From the NCBI GenBank assembly GCA_035512595.1, contig DATKDU010000287.1:1-11454 (forward strand): DNA of 11,454 nt, read 5' to 3'. The position numbers and the translations under genes are program-made. The notes under the pieces are model-generated. The model did not search any database, was not told the DNA's origin, and saw only the letters and a program-made list of their open reading frames with translations. This DNA comes from DATKDU01 sp035512595 (lineage in GTDB: Bacteria > Planctomycetota > Planctomycetia > Pirellulales > Pirellulaceae). Shown piece by piece: positions 1 through 6,917 of the stretch; the stretch's first letter is position 1; each line of letters opens with the position of its first letter.

Positions 1-608
1 GTCCGCCGCTTGGCCCGCGCTTTGGTCAGGGTCTGCCACTCGCTCCTCAGAATGCCGCAGACGACGAGGTCGTCGAACTGCCCCCATTTGCAGCGGTGGT
101 GGCGGAGGATTCCTTCTTGCGTCATGCCGAGCTTGGCCAGCACGCGGCCGGAGGCCGGATTGCGCCCCATGTACTTGGCAAACACCCGCTCCAGGTCGAG
201 CGTGTCGAAGGCGAACTGGAGCATGGCGGCGGCTGCCTCGGTGCAATAGCCGCTGTTCCAATACGGCTTGCCGATCCAGTAGCCCAGTTCGCCGTGATGA
301 TCTGCCAGCGACAGGATCAAGCCGATGCTGCCGATGAGCGCCCCCTCCTTGAGGGTGATCGCAAAATTGACGCCGTCCCCCTGCTGGTACTTCGAGGGGA
401 GGGTCGAAATCCACGAGACCGCCAGGCCGTCGGGATAGGGGTGCGGGATCAGCCGCGTCGTGCTGGCGACGTCTTTGTCCCCGGCAAGAATCTGCACCAG
501 CGGCGCGTCGGCCAGCGTGAAGGGGCGCAGAACCAGCCGCTCGGTCTTGAGTGCCGGCTGGGTTTTCGGAAGTTGGATTCTTCCGTCGGCAAGCGGCTGA
601 GCGAGCAT
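1..608 (-). CDS. GNAT acetyltransferase, RimJ/RimL type (3' end cut by window edge)
   Basis: Predicted acetyl-CoA-dependent N-acetyltransferase of the Acetyltransf_3 group, which includes the ribosomal-protein N-terminal acetylases RimJ and RimL; the substrate cannot be told from sequence. 202 residues are visible. The N-terminal strand TERLVLRPFTLAD (about 22-34) opens the fold. The acetyl-CoA loop region is ELGYWIGKPYWNSGYCTEA (about 107-125), in the W-x-x-G-Y-x-x-E-A form usual for this subgroup. The closing block NPASGRVLAKLGMTQEG (about 150-166) followed by a W/F-rich strand is also typical. The family is usually about 180-200 residues, so only the last few residues are probably missing. 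The ATG at 608 is chosen because an in-frame stop lies shortly upstream; a GGAG lies 13 bases before it, inside the end of the upstream gene. It starts 10 bases after the transglutaminase-like gene, so the two are probably co-transcribed, although their jobs look unrelated. Confidence 0.9.
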   Translation of the reverse strand, partial: MLAQPLADGRIQLPKTQPALKTERLVLRPFTLADAPLVQILAGDKDVASTTRLIPHPYPDGLAVSWISTLPSKYQQGDGVNFAITLKEGALIGSIGLILSLADHHGELGYWIGKPYWNSGYCTEAAAAMLQFAFDTLDLERVFAKYMGRNPASGRVLAKLGMTQEGILRHHRCKWGQFDDLVVCGILRSEWQTLTKARAKRR

Positions 609-618
609 GGGTGCAAGT

Positions 619-2106
619 CTACTCCGTGGAGACAACGCTCAATTCTAGCTGCCGAAAAACCGTGACAATGCCGAGGATGTCGCTGTAAGTGTCAGCCCCG
701 CTGAGATTGCTGTCCCCCAGCTTCAGGTGATCGCAGCCAATGCCGCCGCGGCCTTGCGTGGCGTCGAGCGGGAGCCAGCGGCCGCTGATGCAAGCTTCGG
801 TCCACATGTGGTAGGCAAAGCCCGACAACGCCGGCACATACACCAGCCCGAAGGCGACACGGGCGGGAATCTTCCGCGCTTTGAGGCAGGCGGCCAGCAG
901 GACCGCGTGCTCGGTGCAGTCCCCCTCGAGCTGACGGGCCACCTCCGCCGCACTGGCCATCGCCTTGGAATAATCCTTGCGGAGTATCGACTGGTGGACG
1001 TGCCGCTCCAGCGCTACGGCAATCTGCCACGGATCGCTTTCCCCTTCCGCCACCGACGCGGCCATCTCTCGCACCTGGGGATCGTCGCTTTGCAGGAAGG
1101 TCGTCGGCGAAAGGAATTCGTCGGGCGATGTCTCGACGGGATAGTCGTCTCCCGGCCAATCCGGCCGCGCAGCCAGTACGGTCACCTCCGCCTGATGACC
1201 GTCCACAATCCTTACCCGCTGCGAGTAACCCGCGCTGAAAACCCCGTCGATCGCCCCCCCCGATTTCAAGGTCGCGAGGTAGACCGCTTTTTTCACCAGC
1301 GAGTAATCAGGCGGCGACTCCAGCTTGACCACCGAATCGACCAGCAGGTCAAAGTTTTGTCTGCCGACCGGTCGCAGCGCCTCATTCTTGGAGACGCGGA
1401 TCGACTCCTGGTCGATCGCCGGCATTTGCGTCCGCAAAACGTCGCCGCGATCATTGACCCAGAACAGAATTTCCAGATCGGTCTTGCCGAGCGTCAGACT
1501 GCCGCGAACCTTTAGCAGCTTCTGGGGGCCGTGCGGCAAGTCGATCCGCTCTGTCGTGAGCGCCTCGAGCTTCGTCGTCGCGGGGACGTTCATCAGCGGC
1601 GTCAGCGAACGGACGGCCCGCTTTTCGCCTGGCTGCATCGGCGAGCGCCACAGCGAATCGGTCGGCGCGAAAAATCCCCCCCAATCCTTCCACTCGTGCG
1701 ATTCGGTTTCGGACTTGCCGAGCATCGTTCGCGTCACGGTAAGCTGGCCATCCTTCACCTCGCCGCGGGCTGCCGTGGCCCCTTCGTCCTGCTCCGATTC
1801 AAAGCGAACCAGCTTGCCATCGGGAGTTTCCCAGCAGGTGAGGACCATCTTCTGCGTCACCGGCTCCCCTTCGCGGGTCAGCGTCAACTGCGACACGTTG
1901 CGCGTGCGAACCAGAGACTGCCCCTCCTCGGTGACCGTCTGGCGAATGGTGTGTGCCCAGCCGACGCGGCTTCCGGCCAGCAGAATGGCCTCGTAGTATT
2001 CTTCGTCGCCGCCGATCCGCGGAGCAGTCCGGGAGCAACCCGCTAGCACGATTGCCGCCAAGAGAGCAGCAACCCAGGGCAGTTGAGCTTGTTGACTGGC
2101 GATCAT
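619..2106 (-). CDS. Lipoprotein with C-terminal transglutaminase-like domain
   Basis: Predicted envelope lipoprotein of 495 residues with a transglutaminase-like (papain-fold) catalytic domain. From the ATG at 2106 the protein opens with a hydrophobic signal peptide ending in the lipobox LAGC, with the lipidated Cys at about residue 24. A more upstream ATG at 2154 would add 16 residues and push the signal peptide inward, so 2106 is preferred; neither start has a strong ribosome binding site. Residues about 30-340 form a long beta-rich region I do not recognise. The catalytic domain lies near 385-455 and shows the three expected blocks: GDCTEHAVLLAA (Cys about 397), AYHMWTEA (His about 433) and WLPLDAT (Asp about 448). 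All three triad residues are present, so activity as a protease, amidase or cross-linking enzyme is plausible; members of this superfamily do any of these, and the substrate is unknown. It lies 10 bases upstream of the acetyltransferase gene. Confidence 0.88.
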   Translation of the reverse strand: MIASQQAQLPWVAALLAAIVLAGCSRTAPRIGGDEEYYEAILLAGSRVGWAHTIRQTVTEEGQSLVRTRNVSQLTLTREGEPVTQKMVLTCWETPDGKLVRFESEQDEGATAARGEVKDGQLTVTRTMLGKSETESHEWKDWGGFFAPTDSLWRSPMQPGEKRAVRSLTPLMNVPATTKLEALTTERIDLPHGPQKLLKVRGSLTLGKTDLEILFWVNDRGDVLRTQMPAIDQESIRVSKNEALRPVGRQNFDLLVDSVVKLESPPDYSLVKKAVYLATLKSGGAIDGVFSAGYSQRVRIVDGHQAEVTVLAARPDWPGDDYPVETSPDEFLSPTTFLQSDDPQVREMAASVAEGESDPWQIAVALERHVHQSILRKDYSKAMASAAEVARQLEGDCTEHAVLLAACLKARKIPARVAFGLVYVPALSGFAYHMWTEACISGRWLPLDATQGRGGIGCDHLKLGDSNLSGADTYSDILGIVTVFRQLELSVVSTE

Positions 2107-2634
2107 CGATTCCCAAATCGGGCTGGAGAGCGGAAGAGGCGAACCATTTGGCAACGGGGCGAGTATATCAAACGGAACACCGCTCTTGGGGGCAACGATT
2201 GCCCGCCTGCTAGCCGCCCCCCAGCTTGCCTGGGACGTTCAAGCGGCAGCTCTTCGCCCATCGTACTGCGCGACGTTCGATCCGAGAAACCGGACCGATT
2301 TGCGCGCCGGCGAACTGGCCAGGCGAATCGCAAGGGTTAGAGTTGGGGCGGGACGGCCCGCAGTCGCGGGTGCCGTCCCGGCCTTCATCGGCACTGGACG
2401 CAATGCCGCGGCGGGACCGCGTCAACGGGTCGCGACCCCCCGATTTCCCGGCGAAAAGGTGTTCCGGTGGTAGCGACTTTGCCGCCGATGGCGTGCGTGC
2501 CGCCTTCGACAATCCGCATCCCCAGGGTTGTCCGGCGCGTGTGCTGACAGGCCCAAACCGTGACCTACGATTGCTGAGAACTCCCGCCCAGACCCCGAGA
2601 GATTCCACCGGAACACAAGACCAGAGGTTTGCCG
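2107..2634. other. 528-bp gap between divergent genes
   Basis: This stretch separates the minus-strand lipoprotein gene from the plus-strand gene at 2635. The open frames in it (for example minus 2608-2210) are Arg/Ser/Gly/Pro-rich, lack a ribosome binding site and look like chance frames of GC-rich DNA. It must hold both promoters, but I find no convincing -35/-10 pair. A weak sigma-54-like match lies at 2468-2483 (TGGTAGC-GACT-TTGCC, 8 of 12 consensus bases) on the plus strand; I do not call it as a promoter. The clearest structure is the hairpin at 2349-2380, listed separately. Confidence 0.5.
2349..2380. other. Strong GC-rich hairpin
   Basis: An inverted repeat with a 9-bp outer stem (CGGGACGGC, 2349-2357, with GCCGTCCCG, 2372-2380), a 2-base bulge (GT, 2370-2371), a 4-bp inner stem (CCGC with GCGG) and a 4-base loop AGTC. 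No T-run follows on either strand, so it does not look like an ordinary intrinsic terminator. It lies about 255 bases upstream of the 2635 start and could be a leader structure or a dispersed palindromic repeat; its role is unknown. Confidence 0.6.
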
Positions 2635-3327
2635 ATGGGCTTTTTGAAAAAGTTCTTTCGCAGCGTCTTCCACGAAGGCGCCCCCGTTGCTCCCGCCGAG
2701 AGCAGTTTCGAGCTCCTCAGCGAGGAGGAGCTCGAAGCCCACCTGGGCGTGAGCCGGTACGGAAAATTCGAGCTGACCGAGGCGGTTCGCCCGTCGTACG
2801 ACCTGAAGGTCATTCCCCAGCAAGGCTACCGGCACGACTTCTACATCGATGAAGAGTCGAAGTTGAAGGTGCCGGTGCTGATGGCGGCGGCGACGCGCGA
2901 CATCCTGTTCGACGTCTTCTGCGAGCTGATCGAGCCGCTGGGAAATGAAGTGGACGTGGTGCTGGAAACCAGCCACCATCGCGAGAGTGCCGGCCATACC
3001 GACCTGTACCGCGAGCACATCGACGTGCCGGTCCTGATGAGCACGCTCTACGATTATGAGGACCTGCTCCTCAACGACGGCTGCACGGGGCTGGCGGTGC
3101 TCAATCCGGGCATTCCGCAGGAAGTGCAGTTCGACGAGCACAAGCTGCTGATCGTCTACGGCCAGCCGCTGAAGCGCTACGAAGAGATTCTGCGCCGCTA
3201 CGGCGTGATGCGTGACGACACGATCAAGTTCGTCACGGAAGCGGAACACGTCCATTCATCGAGCGACCGCTACTGCCAGAATTTTGAAGAGCTGAAGACG
3301 CGGCTGGGGATGGACAGCGGGTATTAA
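2635..3327 (+). CDS. Conserved-looking hypothetical cytosolic protein (230 aa)
   Basis: I do not recognise this protein. It is 230 residues, acidic overall, with no signal peptide and no membrane segment. It starts with a short basic amphipathic helix (MGFLKKFFRSVF), has an acidic linker (about 21-36) and then a mixed alpha/beta body from about 40 to 225. Notable stretches are TSHHRES (about 112-118), the charged segment HTDLYREHID (121-130) and EAEHVHSSSDRY (202-213). No catalytic motif is certain, though the His/Asp/Glu content of these stretches would suit a metal or nucleotide site. The ATG at 2635 is preferred over a TTG two codons upstream because AGAGG (2623-2627) sits 7 bases before it. 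It is a single gene with its own terminator at 3353-3406. Codon use and the clean start and stop make it a real gene; the function is open. Confidence 0.85.
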   Translation: MGFLKKFFRSVFHEGAPVAPAESSFELLSEEELEAHLGVSRYGKFELTEAVRPSYDLKVIPQQGYRHDFYIDEESKLKVPVLMAAATRDILFDVFCELIEPLGNEVDVVLETSHHRESAGHTDLYREHIDVPVLMSTLYDYEDLLLNDGCTGLAVLNPGIPQEVQFDEHKLLIVYGQPLKRYEEILRRYGVMRDDTIKFVTEAEHVHSSSDRYCQNFEELKTRLGMDSGY

Positions 3328-3352
3328 GCCCGCTGACAATCTGAAACCAAAA

Positions 3353-3406
3353 TGGGCCGGTTCGATCGGTTTGCCCTCTCCCAGGCAGACACGTCGAACC
3401 GGCCCA
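3353..3406. terminator. Bidirectional terminator between convergent genes
   Basis: A perfect 13-bp inverted repeat (TGGGCCGGTTCGA, 3353-3365, with TCGAACCGGCCCA, 3394-3406) encloses 28 bases that can form a small inner hairpin (TGCC 3372-3375 with GGCA 3384-3387). On the plus strand a T-run follows at 3412-3416; on the minus strand the stem is followed by TTTTGG. It lies 25 bases after the stop of the 2635-3327 gene and 39 bases after the stop of the DUF1328 gene coming from the other side, so it can serve both. Confidence 0.8.
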
Positions 3407-3445
3407 ATGTGTTTTTGTGCAGCCGGGATGTCAGCGGCGATTCGC

Positions 3446-3616
3446 CTAGGGAATCGGCCGTCGCACGCCCGTCAGCAGGCTGAGCAAAAACAGCACGATG
3501 AATATGACGAACAGCACCTGCGCGATCCAGACGGCCGTGCCTGTGACTGCGCCACCAAATCCAAGTGCGCCCGCAATGAGCGCAACGATCAGAAACATCA
3601 ACGCCCAGTACAACAT
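3446..3616 (-). CDS. DUF1328 (YtjA/UPF0391) small membrane protein
   Basis: A 56-residue inner-membrane protein matching the DUF1328/UPF0391 family in length and pattern: MLYWALMFLIVALIAGALGF at the start, then G-G-A-V-T-G-TA and a second hydrophobic run. Two membrane helices are visible (about 2-22 and 28-49) with a short basic tail (VRRPIP). The family's biochemical role is not known. The ATG at 3616 is decided by a near-ideal ribosome binding site, AAGGAG, six bases before it; the same frame is open further upstream to 3865 but that part overlaps the Tyr-rich gene and has no sense. It is the last gene of the minus-strand cluster, 55 bases after the Tyr-rich gene and just before the terminator at 3353-3406. 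Confidence 0.92.
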   Translation of the reverse strand: MLYWALMFLIVALIAGALGFGGAVTGTAVWIAQVLFVIFIVLFLLSLLTGVRRPIP

Positions 3617-3671
3617 TTTGTCTCTCCTTGTTCTGAAGATCAGGCTGCCGAACTGTCGGTCAGCCCGTGGG

Positions 3672-3980
3672 TTAACGCCATCCGAATCGCAGCGGGCCGA
3701 ATCGCACCTGGCCGCCGCCGCCGCGGAAATCTCGGTAGCCAAAGTCACGGGTCCCGTAGTAATTGCCCCGATAACGGGACCCGTAGTAGCCGTCATAGGG
3801 GTAGTATCCGTACGAGGGCTCGTAGTAGCGCTGCCGGTAGTAATACGGCCGGTACGAACCGTCATACCAGCTCCAGTACCCGTCCCAGTAATCGTCCGCC
3901 TGAGCGGTGGCCGGGGTCATGCTCACCCCGCCAATCCCCAGGCAGGCGGCAATCGCCAGGGTGTAAAGAAGTCGCCGCAT
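3672..3980 (-). CDS. Small exported tyrosine-rich protein (102 aa)
   Basis: The precursor has 102 residues: a clear signal peptide (MRRLLYTLAIAACLGIGG, cleavage likely after TAQA at residue 28), then a short mature chain of about 74 residues with 19 tyrosines, many in Y-Y, Y-x-x-Y and G-Y contexts, plus many Gly, Arg and Trp. The last 18 residues are Gly/Arg/Phe-rich (GGGGQVRFGPLRFGWR). There is one Cys, inside the signal peptide but not in a lipobox. The composition resembles exported structural or matrix proteins, in which Tyr can be cross-linked or bind polysaccharide; this is inference and no family is recognised. The ATG at 3980 is chosen for the GGGAGAG ribosome binding site just upstream and because it puts the signal peptide at the N-terminus; a start at 4025 would overlap the PDZ gene. 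It lies 41 bases after the PDZ gene and 55 before DUF1328, so it is probably in their operon. Confidence 0.85.
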   Translation of the reverse strand: MRRLLYTLAIAACLGIGGVSMTPATAQADDYWDGYWSWYDGSYRPYYYRQRYYEPSYGYYPYDGYYGSRYRGNYYGTRDFGYRDFRGGGGQVRFGPLRFGWR

Positions 3981-4021
3981 GATTTCTCTCCCAAATTTGC
4001 GTGGTTGCGTGTCGAACGACC

Positions 4022-5095
4022 TCACTTCTTCTCGATCGCTTCGCGGAGGAGCCGCACTTCCTCCTGGAGCTTGCGGAGCTCTTTTTCCATCCGTTCGTGC
4101 TGCTCCGCCATGCGCCGATCGTGTTCCAGTTGCATGGCGTAGGGAGGAATGTTGCCAAACGGATCCTCCTCGTCGGTCTGCTGGCCGCGCTCCCCATTGC
4201 GTTCGTTAAAGGACGTCTGGAAAGCGAAGTCGCGCCGCTGGGCGAGCACCGCCGTGGCATCCACTTCCCCGTCCCCTCGCCGCAGCCGCAAGGTGACCTC
4301 GTCCTTGGGTTGGAACTCGTCGAGCAGGGCGATCAGATCCGGCGTGTTTTCCACCTGTTGATCGTTGACGCCGAGGATCACGTCTCCCGCTCGCAGGCCC
4401 GCCCGAGCCGCTGGGCTGGCTGGATAGACGTGCGTGATGATCGCGCCGCGCACTTTGTCGTCGTTGTCTTGCAGATAAACGCCAAGCCAGGGGCCGTCGC
4501 TGGCGTCGCCCGGCGTCAATTGCACCGTGTATTGCCGGCCGTTCCTCTCGATGATGATCGGCACAGGGCGGCCGGACATCCCGCTGACGAACGCGGCAAA
4601 TCGCCGCTGGCCTGTCAGTTCGCGCCCGTGGACCGATACGATCCGGTCCTGGGCTCGCAGTCCGGCCTTGGCGGCCGCGCTTCCGGGAGCGACTTCTGAA
4701 ATCATCAATTCGTCCTCCCCTTCAAACGTGATGCCGAGCCCGCGAGAACGCCCGCTCTCTCCGCGCTCCGCTGAGTCGTCCGGCCGCCGCGCCCGCTCAT
4801 CACTCGGCCGCTCGCGCCGGTCGCTTGGCTGGTCGCGACGGTCGCTCGATTGTGCCTCGCCATCGCGCTGCAAACGGTCTTGTGGGTCTCTATTAGCCCG
4901 CTCCTGCTCCTCATTCGGTGCATCGTCGGCATCTCGCTCCGATGGCCGCGCAGGGCGGTCATCCCGCTCTTCCGTGGGCGGCTCGGGGGGCGCTTCGATG
5001 GCGCGCTGCGCAAGGGCGAAACTCGTTCCGATGCACAGGACACTGCAGGAGACAATCCACCATCCCGCTGAATGAAGCGTGACTCGCCTAGACAT
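4022..5095 (-). CDS. Exported protein with two PDZ domains and coiled-coil tail
   Basis: A 357-residue exported protein. Order of parts: signal peptide (1-30, ending SFALAQ); a long, disordered Arg/Asp/Glu/Ser/Pro-rich linker (about 35-116); PDZ1 (about 118-195, peptide-binding loop GLGITF); PDZ2 (about 202-286, loop WLGVYL, with SPAARAGLRAGDVILGVN typical of HtrA-type PDZ domains); a hydrophilic stretch; and a charged C-terminal coiled coil (about 322-357). There is no trypsin-like or metalloprotease domain and no Ser-His-Asp set, so it is not DegP/HtrA itself; it looks like a stand-alone periplasmic adaptor or scaffold. The ATG at 5095 has GGAG eight bases upstream. It is the first gene of a probable operon with the Tyr-rich and DUF1328 genes. 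A sigma-54-like site lies about 80 bases upstream of its start. The partner proteins are unknown. Confidence 0.88.
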   Translation of the reverse strand: MSRRVTLHSAGWWIVSCSVLCIGTSFALAQRAIEAPPEPPTEERDDRPARPSERDADDAPNEEQERANRDPQDRLQRDGEAQSSDRRDQPSDRRERPSDERARRPDDSAERGESGRSRGLGITFEGEDELMISEVAPGSAAAKAGLRAQDRIVSVHGRELTGQRRFAAFVSGMSGRPVPIIIERNGRQYTVQLTPGDASDGPWLGVYLQDNDDKVRGAIITHVYPASPAARAGLRAGDVILGVNDQQVENTPDLIALLDEFQPKDEVTLRLRRGDGEVDATAVLAQRRDFAFQTSFNERNGERGQQTDEEDPFGNIPPYAMQLEHDRRMAEQHERMEKELRKLQEEVRLLREAIEKK

Positions 5096-5174
5096 CGTCA
5101 GGTCTCCGGTCGGGGTACTTCGGCAGATTCTGATTTTCTGGCGCCCGCCAGCAAATCACTTGGGGAGCAAACAT

Positions 5175-5190
5175 TGCAGATCATGTGCCA
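5175..5190 (-). promoter_or_regulatory. Candidate sigma-54 promoter of the PDZ operon
   Basis: Read on the minus strand the element is TGGCACA-TGAT-CTGCA, matching 10 of the 12 fixed positions of the sigma-54 consensus (TGGCACG-N4-TTGCA), with the essential GG and GC exactly the required 10 bases apart. Transcription would begin near 5164, giving a leader of about 70 bases before the ATG at 5095. The position and strand are right, but a match of this quality is expected about once by chance in a window this size (rough estimate over both strands). No enhancer-binding activator is encoded here. Confidence 0.4.
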
Positions 5191-5228
5191 AAAAGAAGAA
5201 GCAACCCGCGGGGGAGAACTGCTCCGGG

Positions 5229-5248
5229 ATTGCCGAGAATTGCCGAGA
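5229..5248. repeat. Tandem 10-bp direct repeat
   Basis: ATTGCCGAGA occurs twice with no gap (5229-5238 and 5239-5248), that is, with the pitch of one helical turn. It lies about 40-60 bases upstream of the sigma-54-like element of the PDZ operon, where an activator could bind. There are only two copies and no known binding motif is recognised. Confidence 0.55.
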
Positions 5249-5444
5249 GAGGGCGTCAGCCGGCCTGACAATCTGTCTCGCAGGGGCAAACTGCCCTGAT
5301 GATCTGCTGGCGATCGATCACGACTCGAGGATTTTCCTCAGACCGACGGGAACAGCATGCCGACGGCGCAGTTCGAGTAGAGTCGGCCAGATGAAGACTG
5401 GCGGAGATCATTGGCACGCGCCGGCCTTGACAGGAGCCCCGCCA

Positions 5445-6917
5445 CTATTTGGCCCTGGTTGGATCGCTTGCCGGCTTCCGAGCCGACTTGCCGGCGGCAG
5501 CGGCCGGTGTGGGTTCCTTCGTTTCATCGAGCAGCGAAGGAGACAACTCCACGTTCTCGACCAACTCGCGGTCGATCTGTGCGAAGCGATCGACCAGCTT
5601 GGCTTCCATCGTGAAAACCAGCGAGGCTCGCTGGCCGCTGGCATCCGAGAGGTGATAATAAACCCACTGGATTGGCAGCTCCGATGCAGTGCCGGAAACG
5701 ACGATCCGCAACACGCGCAGCCCCTCATCGTTTTGCGATTGCGTGGCTTCGACAATCTGGGCCATGTTCTTGCTGAGCGTTTGCTCGACGTCCCGCTGAA
5801 ACTCCGCGAGTGCCATCTGCTTCCCTTTTTCCAGTGCCGGCAGCCGCGTGATGTTGCACTGGGCGATCAGGTCCCCCCGATCGATCAGCCGCAAGATGAC
5901 CGTGTCGAAGCGATCGACCATCACATTCCAGCGGCGGTCATGCAAGAAGGCGATGCCCGCCTTCTCGGCCTTGAATTCCAGCAGTGACTGGCCAACCTGG
6001 TCTTTGGCCACGAGGCTGGGTAGCGACGGGTCGGACAGCTCCGGCGAAGACTGGATTGGCTCGGCCTGCACGCGGACGCGAATCGTGGCGTCGTAGCCGG
6101 GCTGAGCGTGTCCGATGGCCCGCTTCTCGTCGTACTGAAGCGCCAGCCAGGTGACGCACTTCCGCTCCAGGTGGAAATTGGCCTTGCCCTCGAGCGTCAG
6201 CTCCGTGGAAACACCTCCCACGGCCCCCGAGACCTTGCCCGCCAGATCGATGATCGCCAGTCCATCCTCGACCTTCTTCAGCGTGGCAACCACGTCCTGC
6301 TGGCCGACCGCTTCCAAACTCAGGAGCCTGGCCACGGCACTATCCGTTAGATTCCACTTGCCACCCAGCGCGACGCTCTTTCTCGGCAGGAGCATGTCGA
6401 GCAAGGCGCTATTCCCCACCGTGTCGATCAGCTCCAGTTCCTCGCGCGTCAGCGGACCGGAGAGCGAGACGAGATGGGCCGTGTCGGCGATCCGAGAGGC
6501 AATCAACCGCCGCTCGGGGCGCAGCGTCTGCTCGATGTGGCTCTCCTGAATGCGAATCCGCGCATCGGCCGCCGTGTAATGCCGAATCGTCCGCACCTCG
6601 GCACTCTCCCGCGACGGCGGCAGAAATTTTTCTGTGAACCGCAGGTCGGCCTTGGCCTCCATCGGCAAACGGCGGACGCTCTTGCCGTCGGGGTTGATCG
6701 CCAGCTTCCCTTGCACCTCGACGACCGTGTGAACTTGCTGCACGCGTCCGGCAACGGCCCGCGGGGTCAAGTCGATCTCCCCTTCTGCCGCTGACAGGGG
6801 CACCAAAGCGGAGGGCAGGCTCAGGAAGGCTGCCGCCAGGCAAGTCCAGGTGCCAAAAGAAAGTGCCACCTTACCCGCGACTTTGGCATCTAAGTGATTG
6901 AAGCGTCCAGCCGGCAT
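5445..6917 (-). CDS. Large exported protein of unknown function (490 aa)
   Basis: I do not recognise a named family. The protein has 490 residues. A signal peptide with a long N-region ends near residue 44 (core LAAAFLSLPSALVPL, then SAA). Residues about 45-300 are beta-rich with alternating charged and hydrophobic strands and could form a sandwich or a LolA-like fold. Residues about 320-455 run from an H-D-R-R-W motif through an amphipathic helix (ALAEFQRDVEQTL) to paired strands (WVYYHLSD, SLVFTMEAKL) and a closing helix; this order reminds me of PsbP/Mog1-type domains, but only as inference. The tail (about 465-490) is Ala/Lys/Pro-rich and probably disordered. The ATG at 6917 is chosen for AGGAG seven bases upstream and because it places the signal peptide properly; a start at 7013 would add 32 residues. 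It is a single gene, divergent from the sigma-factor gene. Confidence 0.82.
   Translation of the reverse strand: MPAGRFNHLDAKVAGKVALSFGTWTCLAAAFLSLPSALVPLSAAEGEIDLTPRAVAGRVQQVHTVVEVQGKLAINPDGKSVRRLPMEAKADLRFTEKFLPPSRESAEVRTIRHYTAADARIRIQESHIEQTLRPERRLIASRIADTAHLVSLSGPLTREELELIDTVGNSALLDMLLPRKSVALGGKWNLTDSAVARLLSLEAVGQQDVVATLKKVEDGLAIIDLAGKVSGAVGGVSTELTLEGKANFHLERKCVTWLALQYDEKRAIGHAQPGYDATIRVRVQAEPIQSSPELSDPSLPSLVAKDQVGQSLLEFKAEKAGIAFLHDRRWNVMVDRFDTVILRLIDRGDLIAQCNITRLPALEKGKQMALAEFQRDVEQTLSKNMAQIVEATQSQNDEGLRVLRIVVSGTASELPIQWVYYHLSDASGQRASLVFTMEAKLVDRFAQIDRELVENVELSPSLLDETKEPTPAAAAGKSARKPASDPTRAK

Larger units (their letters stand above)
5096..5444. other. 349-bp regulatory gap upstream of the PDZ gene
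   Basis: No gene: the open frames here have no ribosome binding site and no recognisable product. It lies between two minus-strand genes, so it holds the end of the 5445-6917 transcript and the promoter of the PDZ operon. Visible structures are a sigma-54-like element (5175-5190), a tandem 10-bp repeat (5229-5248), a short palindrome GTCAG-CCGGC-CTGAC (5255-5269) and two small hairpins (5281-5298 and GAGGA-TTT-TCCTC at 5327-5339). I see no convincing intrinsic terminator for the 5445-6917 gene. Confidence 0.5.

Noticed and set aside
727..1515. A 262-codon plus-strand open frame opposite the lipoprotein gene
   Set aside because: It is antisense to the catalytic domain, whose Cys, His and Asp motifs are clearly encoded on the minus strand.
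2210..2608. A 132-codon minus-strand open frame in the 2107-2634 gap
   Set aside because: Arg/Ser/Gly/Pro-rich, no ribosome binding site, and it covers the palindrome at 2349-2380; it looks like a chance frame.
5410..5431. A TTGGCACGCG string followed by TTGACA near the end of the 5445-6917 gene
   Set aside because: It lacks the -12 GC in the sigma-54 position, and there is no plus-strand gene downstream for a promoter to serve.
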